64,000 nucleotides of DNA from Thalassia testudinum (Eukaryota; Streptophyta; Magnoliopsida; Alismatales; Hydrocharitaceae). The position numbers and the translations under genes are program-made. Under the pieces are notes generated by a model. It saw only the letters and a program-made list of their open reading frames with translations. It did not search any database and was not told the origin of the DNA. The stretch spans positions 3,472,001 to 3,536,000 of the forward strand of contig JAZHRO010000022.1 of NCBI GenBank assembly GCA_037157565.1, read 5' to 3'. Position 1 is the stretch's first letter, and the number at the start of each line of letters is the position of its first letter. Below are positions 23,047-32,290 of this stretch, one piece after another.

Positions 23047-24072
23047 CGTTCTACCTTAGTCTTACGATTGTCATCCCATAGGTTAGCCATACCATGCACG
23101 GCCACCACGGCCCCCACTTAAGTGCACATACATAGTCATTAGGGTTTCACTAGTTTAGTTAGATTTAGGTATTATTGTGTAAGCTTTCACTTTCTAAAAA
23201 TAAAAAATCATAAAAAAATCAGAAAAGAGAAAAAAACCAAAAAAAATAGTAGGTCAGATTAAGGTTAGAAGTATTAATCCAAATCTAAATACTTTCTCTT
23301 TATGCCTCTCAGAGATGACCGAGACTCATGAATTAAAAGATAAAATCTATGCGAGTTTTGTAAAACAAATACAAATTTCTTTGATTTGGTTTTTGCACAA
23401 CTATACTACAAACAATGACGATGTATTTTTCCAAATATCAAATCTCACGTGAAAAGACCTTATCAGGGGTCGTGTAAGAATCCCCCCAAAGTTGGGGATA
23501 TTTACCCAGAGAACTGCCCCAAATCAGAGATCGCAGAAGTCAGGTTCTGTAGAAATCAAATGTTTGGTACATTTATCATACATCTAGAAGCAAGAGTCAG
23601 GGATTTTGACATTTTCGCCCAACTATAAGTTGTCTGATTTTTCTATTAGGCATCTAGCCATGGGTCATTAGATGTCTAACATATGAGGTTAGACGTCTGA
23701 TCTATAAAGCTAGGAAGTACTGAGATCAGACCCCAAACCCAAGTTGTCATTTGATCAACTTGATCAGACATCTGTGCTAGACATTTAGACATGGTTCTAG
23801 ACGTCTAAAAATCAATAAATTATTGATTTTAATTTCAAAATCAAGTCGTCTAGAATGCATGTCAGACAGCTAATTGCCAAAAATAAATATTATAGGAAAT
23901 TGTCGATTAGACGTCTGATTCAGAAAGATAAGACATTTGAATTTTTGGTCAGATGCTTGATATTGCACATTAATTAATTTCTGAACTGATTTCTAGGAGT
24001 CCTACTTGATAAAGTCAACAATCCTTCAATGTTCATTGGTAAATAGTATTAACACCTCACACATTAAATTCT
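23047..24072 (-). repeat. Sirevirus 3' region, probable LTR
   Basis: It lies downstream of the copia reading frame at 24073-25061 in the sense of that element. A likely LTR edge is TGTTGACTTTATCAAG read on the minus strand near 24016. It contains the palindrome cluster at 23625-23965. To the left, 23047-23300 also holds A-rich sequence that may belong to the host of solo LTR D. No gene. Confidence 0.4.
23625..23965. repeat. Cluster of AGACGTCT-like palindromes
   Basis: About ten occurrences of TAGACGTCTGA and close variants in 340 bp. A larger cluster of the same motif lies at 61675-62310. Sireviruses are known to carry clustered palindromes near the polypurine tract and in the LTR. Confidence 0.6.
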
Positions 24073-25061
24073 TCAAATATCAGAGAACTTACGTATGCCC
24101 AATTTTCTATTGATAAAATTAAAACAATCATAGTTGAAAGGTTTAGTGAAAATATTGGCAAGTTGTAACTCAGTGCAAATAAATTCAACCTTGATTTTCC
24201 CTTTTAGTACATTATCCCTCAAAAAATAATGTCTAACATCAATATGCTTTGTACGAGAGTAGTGTACATGGTTCTTCGAGAGGTTGATAGTACTAGTATT
24301 ATCACATAATATTCTTATTTTACTAAATATCAAGTCAAATTCCCTTAATGTTTTCTTCATCCATAACACTTTGGAACAAGCTAGTGTGATGGCTATGTAT
24401 TCAACCTTCGTAGTCGATAGGGCTACACTAGATTGCTTTTTGGAGAACTAAGAGACTAATGAATCACCCAAAAATTGGCACATTCCACTAGTGCTCTTCC
24501 CATTGGTGCGACTACCTACTTAGTCTGCATTGCTATAGGCTACAAGGTTGAAATCACTACATCTAGGGTAGAATAGGCCATAATTAGAGGTGTTTACTAG
24601 ATAGCTAGATATTCTTTTTACTATATTTAGATGTGATTATTTTGGGTTAGATTGAAATCTAGCACATAAGCAAGTACTAAATAATATAATCGGCCTATTA
24701 GCAGCCAAATATAATAATGAGCCTATTATATTATAGTAAAGTTTTTGGTTGGTAGGCGTACCTGGTTCATCCATGTCTAATGAAGTGGAAACACTCATGG
24801 GATTGTTTTTACCTTTGCTCTTGTGAATCCCAAATCTTTTTAGCATTTCCTTTGTGTACTTTGATTGGTTCACAAAGGTACCATACCCGAGTTGAGTGAT
24901 TTGCAAACCCAAGAAGAACTTGAGTTCACCCATCAAACTCATCTCGAATTCTTCCTACAATAAATTTGAAAATTCTTGACAAAGAGATTCATTAGTGGCA
25001 CTAAATAAAATATCATCCACATATATTTGAACTAATATAATTGCACCTCTAGTGGATTGCA
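24073..25061 (-). pseudogene. Ty1/copia polyprotein remnant (Sirevirus type): reverse transcriptase end and RNase H
   Basis: Minus-strand reading gives, in order, a VQIYVDDI catalytic motif (near 25010-25030), GELKFFLGLQI, a YYNIIGSLLYLAANRP segment, then the RNase H part with SKKQSSVALSTTKVEYIA, WMKKTLREFD, CDNTSTINLSKN, HSRTKHIDVRHYFLRD-like sequence and IFTKPF. It ends at 24073. These are hallmarks of copia pol, and the wording is closest to the Sirevirus lineage from memory. Several stops interrupt it. Gag, protease, integrase and most of the polymerase are missing, because the sequence switches to the H LTR at about 25062. Confidence 0.85.
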
Positions 25062-25375
25062 CTTCTTGCAAGATTTCTTGGGCAGATACGCTGCTAGGTC
25101 ATTAATGGTGGCTGCCAGTGTCAGCATTTATTGGTAGCTTAGGCCTGCTGTACCCTTCACTGAACCTCCAATGGCTAGATTTCTCTAAGTTCGGCTGTGC
25201 CTGCCTGCTTGTGTGCCGGACGGGTGGACTACCGCATCCGTCTGCTAGGGTTCCTTTGGATGTAGGCGGGCTGGATCTCTGAACTTCATCTTTATCAAAG
25301 GTTTCTTGGGCCAGACCCTCTATTTTGGGCCTATTGTAGAGTTTTAGGTTCGAGGGCATTTTTTGCTCCTCATCA
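25062..25375 (-). repeat. Truncated 3' LTR of element H
   Basis: It aligns with 54139-54454 and ends in the same CTCATCA. About 356 bp are missing at its left end, where Sirevirus sequence begins. Confidence 0.8.
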
Positions 25376-25391
25376 TATTCCCCTTACTCTT
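25376..25391 (-). promoter_or_regulatory. Element H polypurine tract
   Basis: On the minus strand, AGAGTAAGGGGAATA lies directly before the LTR start TGATGAGG. It primes plus-strand DNA synthesis in LTR elements. Confidence 0.6.
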
Positions 25392-25537
25392 GAGCTAGCC
25401 TCTACTTGCTGAGAGAGTAACCCTTAGAGTAGAAACTCCGCGGTAGGTGATGCCCCCAAATGTTGCCTCGGTTCAACCAAGTGGGGGTGCATTTGATATA
25501 CAGTGGGGTTTTCTTTGGGAGGTTGCTTGTTGCACGA

Positions 25538-25938
25538 CCAGCCTTAAGAGGTGGTTTCGGGGTTCATAGCCTTGCTAGTTTGCTTGCCTAAAGAGGTGGC
25601 TCTGAGGCATGTGGGCCCCATATTTCGCTTGCCTTAAGAAGTGGCTCTGGGGCACGTGGGCCCGCTATTTCTCCTGCCTTAGGAGGTTGCTCCGGGGCAC
25701 ATGGGCCTGCTATTTCGCTTGCCCTAGGAGGCTGCTTTGGGGTGCATTTGCCCACTATTTCGCCTGCCTTAGGAGGATGCTCTGGGGTGCGTCCACCTGC
25801 TATGTTGCCTACCTTAAGAGGCAGCTCAGAGGCACGTTCGCCTGCTATTTCGCTTGCCTTAGGAGACAACTCTAGGGCATGTGGTTCCAATATCCTTCCT
25901 TAAGAGGCATCTTAGAGGTGTGTTCGACTGCTATTTCA
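25538..25938. repeat. 45-bp minisatellite, about nine units, in element H 3' region
   Basis: The unit is 45 bases, with landmarks GCTATTTCGCTTGCCTTAGG and GGGGCACATGGG. Because 45 is a multiple of three, the array is open on both strands; on the minus strand it gives 15-residue repeats such as KAGEIAGPRAPEPLL. I regard this as a non-coding minisatellite, not a gene. Tandem arrays next to the 3' LTR are a known property of Tat/Ogre-type elements. Confidence 0.85.
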
Positions 25939-26220
25939 CTGGTAATGGCTAGTTATGCTGGGATAGTGTTGTCTTATCATACGGAGAGATCGGCATTAAT
26001 TGCCGTTTATGATGAGGTGGGGACCAGAATTGACGTGCTGATGGGACCTCCTCTTTTGTTGTGGTAGTGGGAATGTGCACAGGGGCATTAATCATCTATA
26101 ATGACCGTAGATATTTTCTCCACTTTTTGGTAGCTTATTTGGAGTCCATGCTGAATATGGTGGGATTTCATTTTTTTGAATGATGTGCCCCGCAAGGAGG
26201 GAATCGCCCTCCGTGCGAGC

Positions 26221-26228
26221 TATATATA
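26221..26228 (+). promoter_or_regulatory. TATA box for the antisense gene of element H
   Basis: TATATATA on the plus strand, about 115 bp before the open frame and about 200 bp before its first ATG (26430), pointing opposite to gag-pol. Confidence 0.5.
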
Positions 26229-26336
26229 GGGGTGGTGGGTCAGGGTTAATGACCTACCTCCTTGGAGAGCATCTGCGTGGAAAGCTTTTACTTCGGCAGA
26301 GCAGTGTGAAGGGACGCCCTTCATCGGAGTGTCACC

Positions 26337-27944
26337 TTGTCAGGATCCGTTAAAGGAGGGAGCCACCATTTGGGTTTTGCAAACAAGGGTAAGTCTGTTG
26401 CTTCCTCTTCCTCTGGGGTCATTGTCGAGATGAGATCCTTGCATGCTTTTCATTCGGACTTTCTTAATCGTCCCACCATTTCGTCGTTTTTGGGGGAGTA
26501 TGGGCTTGGCGAGGTGCCTTTCGAGGCTTGTGAGTCTGAGACTCGCTTGTGCGTGGACAGGGCAATGGATGTGTTTATCATATGCAAGTATGCCATAGAG
26601 CATGGTCTATGCGTCCCCTTGAATCCTTTTATTTCCTCCTTCCTTTGCTTTTATCACCTTGCCCCTTCACAGCTCAGCCTTAATTATTGGCTATTGTTGA
26701 ATGCTTTTACTACTCTTTGCCTTCATTTGGGGATTGCTCCCCGCCTGGCTTTGTTCCGCATGCTTTTTGGGCTGATGCCCTCGAAGGTGAAGAAAGGCAG
26801 GCCTCCCTCTAGTACTTACACTTTGTACAGCCGGCAAGCTGAGTATCAGATAGTGGACCTTCTTGATATTTTGAAGGGGTAAGACCGCCACTTCTTTTTC
26901 CTTTCTAATATCGAGAAGCTTGGGGTCTCCTCCACTTGGCAAGGTCCACCCGAGAAGGACCAGCTGCCTTGAGCCGAGGATCTTGACCTGTCCGTGTGGG
27001 TGGACATGGAGAAGCTGGTTAAATTTGGTCTGATCGCTCGGTCGGATCTCAAGCGGAAGGAGGTTTGAGAGGCATTGGCATGGACGATAGATGAGTTGCC
27101 GAAGCCATGTAAGTGGGGGGAGGTAGAAAATGACTTCTATATTGTACCTTGTACCTACCCATGACATATGTGATGTTTTTGGTTTGCAACTTTCAAGTGG
27201 TTTGCTCGACTAGGTGCTCCCAAGCGTTGAGGCGGTGTCATTACTCACCATGGCTTGCATCCTGGTAGTGAGAGTGACATGGAACCTGGGGAGGGGAGTG
27301 GTTCCGCTTATTGGTAGGGGTTGAAGCGGAAGGAGGAGGAGGAGGCCCTCGAGGGGGCCGCAAAGGAACTAGAGGTCCCTCTGTGGTAGGGTAGGAAAGG
27401 CCGTTACGTGGAACCTTCACGGGAGGAGTCAGTGATGTCCTCTGTATGAAGTCTGGATGAGGCAGAGGAGGAAGGTGCACCTTCTACTTCGCCAGGCCCG
27501 CTCGAACCACAGGAGGTGATCTCTCTTAGAGACTCCCCTGTGGAGGCACCTCAAGAGCAAGCTTGACCTGAGGGTACCACCGGGTTTATTGCTTCATTGT
27601 GTTATCCAGGGGCTTTTTCCTTATTAGCCCAGGAAGCGGCAAGCGCGAGCGATGCTTTCGCCCAGCCCTACTACCAGTGGAGTTCAACTAGTGCTTGAGT
27701 TTTGGTGGATCCTTCCAGGCGGGGGGACTTAGGGATGATTGGGCGTATCATCAGGTCCGTATTGGAGGGTGCGTCTGGTGGGTCCATGCATGGATCCCAA
27801 ACGGAAGCTCAGCCAGGGGTGTCTAGTAATGACCCTGACTTGGAGAGGTAGATGCTGAAGCACCTGAACGAGGTTGTGTCTTGGGCTACCTCTGGCCCAC
27901 GTGGCATGGATTGGAACCATGTCTTCTTTTACTGCATGCACATG
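26337..27944 (+). pseudogene. Antisense gene of element H, 5' part, Transposase_28-like
   Basis: Frame 26337-26882 is open. Its first ATG is at 26430; the upstream part has no in-frame ATG after a stop. The protein contains HSDFLNRPTISSFLGEYGL and PLNPFISSFLCFYHLAPSQL, followed by NYWLLLNAF and an LFRMLFG block. This order matches the plant family called putative gypsy-type transposon (PF04195, Transposase_28). After a stop at 26881 the frame remains readable through SNIEKLGVSSTWQGPPE and a Glu-rich hinge to about 27944, with several more stops. Such antisense genes between pol and the 3' LTR have been described in Tat elements. Its function in the element is not known to me. The copy is dead. 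Confidence 0.65.
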
Positions 27945-28624
27945 GTAAGCTCATGGGTTACATCTCTGGTTATTATTCGCCTTGCTATTTGGTGGCGACC
28001 TTTCTCTATAGTTTTATTATTCTGTCGTAGTATAGTATAGAGAGGTGATTACCAGTTTAATACAATTTGTTACTCGGAAATAAAGAGTTCCCGAGGTCGA
28101 ACTCAAGGAGCAAGTTATATTCTAGGGGTACAAGTTTCTTTTACAAAAATATTACAAAAATAAAGAGAGAGAGAGAGGGAGAGATAAAAATTTGGTTTCT
28201 TCTTTCTTCCACTTTGTTTTCTCTTCTCTTTGGCTTTTGGTTTTTCTTCTTTGTTTATCTCCTGGTGTTCTTCTTCTTCTGCCTTCTGTTCTTCTTATTT
28301 CTTCTCTTCTTCAGAGCTCCTCATCTTCTTTTCTCTCAGTTCTGCCTTTCTTCAGCTTCTCCTTTCTTCTTTCTGCCTCAAACTGTAAAGCTTTTCTTCT
28401 TGCGATCCCTTGCTCAGTGGCACGGCGTCTTCGTTCTCCTTCTTTCTCTGCAGTCCTTTTACTGCAGGGCGTCGTCTGATTTTCCAATCAGACGACTTAA
28501 ATCGCCGCTGCTACAGTGCTCCACCTTCTTTCAGTCTTCGTCGACCTTCTTCTTCTTCTCTTCTTCCATGGTTCTTCTTCTTTGTTTACCTGTGCCTGCA
28601 CACGTCAAAGTTTACGTCAGTGGG

Positions 28625-28862
28625 CAAAACCTACTCTACCCCCCCCGGCGTCACTCTCTCTCAGAATCCGCTCATGGGATAGCTCTCCCAGAGCTGTCGG
28701 GTAGCCGGGTACGGGTCGCGCCCGGGTCCAGGCCCACCGGCGTGCGTGGTGGGCGAGGAGTGCAGGTCAGTCTAAGTCGGGTCGGGCCAGGTCCGCGGGG
28801 CGTGAGCGCGGACGAGGCCGGCTAATCGGGCGGGTGAAGGGGACCTCACCCCGTGTGCTGAG
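28625..28862 (-). ncRNA. Predicted Pol III-type transcript, C left LTR
   Basis: It starts about 25 bases past the TATA-like box (inferred) and ends at the first T4 run on the minus strand (28625-28628, in GGTTTTGCC). The 238-base span has no earlier T4. Near the start, GGGTG (28832-28836) can pair with CACCC (28847-28851). Confidence 0.35.
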
Positions 28863-28887
28863 GCGATAAGGCTTATTCACAAAAACA

Positions 28888-28929
28888 ATTTAAACGGTGA
28901 AAGAGTTGCGAGGCTTACCGATGTGGGAC
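28888..28929 (-). promoter_or_regulatory. snRNA-type USE plus TATA-like box, C left LTR
   Basis: Minus-strand GTCCCACATCG (28919-28929) is a perfect match to the plant snRNA USE consensus RTCCCACATCG. It is followed after exactly 24 bases by TTTAAAT (28888-28894). Confidence 0.6.
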
Positions 28930-30751
28930 TAAACTGAGGCCTCTCCTCGCGTGCGCCTGCTGGAAGACCGCGGCCTTGCTTCTGCAGCTGCAGCTTCGAT
29001 TTTCGTCGGTTGCTGGCTGGCTGCCTTCGCAGGAGTCTCCGTAATCCGCAGCAGCTGGAGACCTGGAGTCCTCAAGCCTGGAGCGCGGGAGAAGCTGCTT
29101 CAATGTGGCGTTAATGGCGGTTGAGCCTCAGAACCTGTCGGACACGAATATGGCCTCTCGGCTTGATCAAACTACTGGGGAACCTTCGCCGTGGCACGGC
29201 GAAGGTGTTGAGCTGTGCGGCAAGCCGCAAGGCGGTGTCTGGCGGCAGCCCTAGGTCGGACTGCAACCGGAGAAATGGGTTTGTTTGGGGGAGCGTTACG
29301 GAGGTGTGGAGTGGCAGTGGAGGGGTGGGGGGTGCTCAGTGTGATGAGGCGGAGGTTCGGTGAGGGTCGGCGAGGCGTGTGAGGCTGTGGAGCGATGGGG
29401 GCATCTCGCCGGAGGGTGGCCGGAGACGAAGGGGGTGACGATGGTCAGGGTCGGTCGAGGGCTTAATTGAACAAATTGAAACCGGGGAAAGAAAGAGGAG
29501 AGGAAGGGAAGTAGTTCTAACTTACTTGCAGGGACGAAGGGGGAGCAGCAGGGCGACAGTCGTATCGACTGTCGCCGGAGAAGAAGATGCCCAGGGGAAG
29601 GGGCGGCGGCGAGGAGAGGGCTGGAGAGGCGCCAGCTGGGTACGGCGTGGCGTGGGAAGAGCGAGGGGGGGCAACCCTGCAGCTGGTAGTGCGGCAGAGC
29701 GACGAGGAGGAAGAGGAGAGAACCACCGGAGCTGGTGGGCGTCTGCCGGAGTGAGAGGAGAGGAAAGTTGGGGGTTTTCTCCGTCAGATCCGAGCTGCCT
29801 CGAACGGTGGGGCGACGGGGGGTATTTATAGGGTAGAATCAGAGAGGAGGGCGGAGGGAGACGACGTGTCTCCCTCGCCGGAGGACGTCGGAGATGGAAA
29901 CCCATACCGTCCGTGCGTTCGCACGGCCGGTATGGTGGGTTGCAGCGACCAGGGGGGTGTTCCTGCGACGGCTGACGACGCAGGGCACCCCCGGTTGACT
30001 TGCCAGCCCCTTCCCCTCACCCTGCGCGGCGCCATGCTCCGCGCAAGGTCGCCGGAGAATGGTGCTGGCAGGTTTTGGCAGGAGGGACCTGAATGCAAAG
30101 AACGAAGGAGAGTTAGGGGTAGAAATGTGAGGGTTCAAAAGTTGAGGGTCAAAAAGTAAATATATGAGGACCAAAGTGCAAAGTTGGTCAAGAAGGTTTC
30201 TTCTTAGGCTCAAGTTTTTATACATGATTAATTAGGACCTAAGGAATTTGATGGTGAATTTTATTTCTAGATTAAACCTTGTTTGACCGGTCAATTTTTG
30301 CAAAAACCCAAATTAAGTTATTAATTGGGCATGGTTCTCAATGTAGGTCAAAATGGGTTCTGAAGGCCAAATTGAAGGTTCTAAACCCTAGAGATTATTT
30401 TTCTATGAATTTTAGAGGGTTTATTCTATTTTTACTTTGCCTCGAACCTCGTGAATTGAAGTGGGTTTGCTTTAGGGTTACAGATTATCATTTAGTTCCT
30501 TGGAATTGCTGTAGCCCTTATCAGATCATCCCACTTTCCTTCTCATTCGGTTTGTTTGACCTGTGTTTGGACCCTGAATTACCCTGTATGCAGATTATAC
30601 TGGTAAAATTGCATTTTTACCCCTTATGACTTGTTTTCTCCTTAAACTCAGAATTCTCTGAGTTAAGCCTTTCCTTGAGTTATGTAGGAGCTTTTATCCT
30701 TTGTATTGGGTCAAAATGAGCTAGTTATGGCTCATGATGAGGTTCTCATCA

Positions 30752-32290
30752 TACCCCCATGCCTAGCTTTTGCTAGTCCCTTAGCAAAAAACTTAAGGTT
30801 TCAACCCTTGTTCTAGACCATGAAGTTCTTAATAACTTCAGATAAGTGCTTTTTCATTTGAGCTTAGATTAGGTTAGAATGCTGACCATAGGCCTAAAAG
30901 GTACTCTAGTACGAATCAAGATCCAAATCTGTCTAGCTTTAGCCTCAGTCTTTAGCAAAGGTTTAAGGCCCACAAGAACTAACCTAAGGTTTATTGGACT
31001 TTGTGGTTAAAGCACCCGTGCTTGAAATGATTTTAGCCCTGGCTCAGTTCGTAGTGCGTTTTGTAAGAGAGAGATAGAAAGTTATTCTGTTTGGAGAGTT
31101 TTCTCTCTCTTTTTCTTTTTAGTTCTAGCCTAGGATTGGCTTTTCAACACGGTCTGTATCAGATTCCTTGCTCCCATCATCAATCCTCAAGGGTTCCTGG
31201 CAATCGATGCTTCGAGATAGCACCGCCCATGGCAACCCCCGGAACCCTAGCTATTGAGATTTCGAGATAATCCCATCCATGGTGTTCCGTGGCCGAATCC
31301 AGACCCTGGAAATTGACACTTTGAGATAATGCCATCCATGGAATCTGAATCAGCAGAGTGCTTACATGCCCCCAGTAGGATATGTAAATATCCTAAGAGA
31401 CAGGCACCGAGGAGATGATATTTTGTTACGCATCTTCGAGGGGATTTCCCGCCTCTCCGCGCTGGGAACTCGTCCAAATCAACTTGTGTTGATCGGCCAC
31501 TCCTATTCTAGGTGTTCTTTTCAGAATTTTGCGACGCTTCTGCGTGATTTTGATTTTTACGCTTACTGAACCAGGCTGTGTGTGAGGTTAGGGTGCTTAG
31601 GTTACTGAGTCCCGTAAACCAAAAATTAGTTAACGAGGCCAAATACTCCCTAAGCCTTAGACCTAATACTTCAGCTTTTCATTTTCCTCAACCTCTTGAG
31701 GAGTGTCCAGATCTTAATGGGTACTAAGAGTCTATTCAAGAATGCCTAAGGTTTGCGTTCTTACTAATCTCATTATGCACTTTTCAGTTATTTTCTTGAA
31801 TGAGGTCTAGAACTTAGGTTAATTCCTTAGTTCCTTACTAATGACTATCACCTTTTCTTATAATTTTGTGCTCCTTTTTCATTTTGTTTCTCTTCTCCTT
31901 CTCCTTCACAAAATTTCCTTCTCCTTTTATTCTTTTTCGAAAAAATTTTTAATTTTTATGGTGTTTTTGGCATATGTGAATTTTTTTGTTTGAAACCTTT
32001 TCTTACAAGTTTTGCACTTTCATACCCCCCCCATGCCTAAGATTTGCAATGTCCTCATTGTAACCTAGGGGTTTTTATTCAACTAAGTTCATACATTAGG
32101 ATAGCTGTTTTGATGAGTGAATGGGTCGGGGTGACTGTTGCGGATGATTTCTAATCTTAGATGCAAGCACCTGAGGTGGAGTCGGCTGTCCTAAAGTGTG
32201 AACTTCAAGTGCAAAAAGCTGTCAGAACAAGTTTCAGGTTTTCAAAGAGAATGACGGGCTGCCTCCCGTTGAGCGCTAAATTTGATGCCT
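30752..32290 (-). other. Element C polypurine tract and 3' non-coding region
   Basis: Next to the LTR the plus strand reads TACCCCCATGCCTAGC, close to the tract of A, B and G. Three imperfect units of 50-59 bp with CGAGATA and CCATCCATGG occupy 31197-31352. Otherwise T-rich, with no credible gene. Confidence 0.65.
31197..31352. repeat. Three-unit imperfect repeat in element C
   Basis: Each unit has a TTGA/TCGA, CGAGATAATCCCATCCATGG-like core. Units are about 50, 59 and 37 bases. Confidence 0.55.

Larger units (their letters stand above)
27990..30751 (-). repeat. Element C 3' LTR (left)
   Basis: 2762 bp. In sense order: an AT-rich start (30751 to about 30160), a GC-rich middle, the snRNA-type promoter (28888-28929), a pyrimidine/purine-biased part with many CTT repeats (28180-28600), a (GA)n tract, and a U5 end with a CTCGG/CCGAG pair typical of Athila-like LTRs. 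Frames inside, including one of 252 codons on the plus strand, are shared with the other LTR only because the LTRs are nearly identical. Confidence 0.92.

Noticed and set aside
23625..23965. CRISPR-like array
   Set aside because: The repeated units are 8-11-bp palindromes at irregular spacing in a plant retrotransposon LTR, not regular repeats and spacers.
25588..25890. Repetitive Pro/Glu/Ala protein, or its plus-strand counterpart
   Set aside because: Both frames result from a 45-base tandem repeat without stops. There is no start context or homologue.
28067..28825. Plus-strand frame of 252 codons, with relatives at 35331-35973
   Set aside because: It lies in the LTR of element C, is pyrimidine-derived (Phe/Leu/Ser rich), and is shared with the other LTR only because the LTRs are nearly identical. 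The frame differs between the two copies because of small indels.
29522..29905. Minus-strand frames of 127-128 codons in the C LTR GC-rich part
   Set aside because: LTR-internal and low complexity; present in both LTRs only by LTR identity and without conserved domains.
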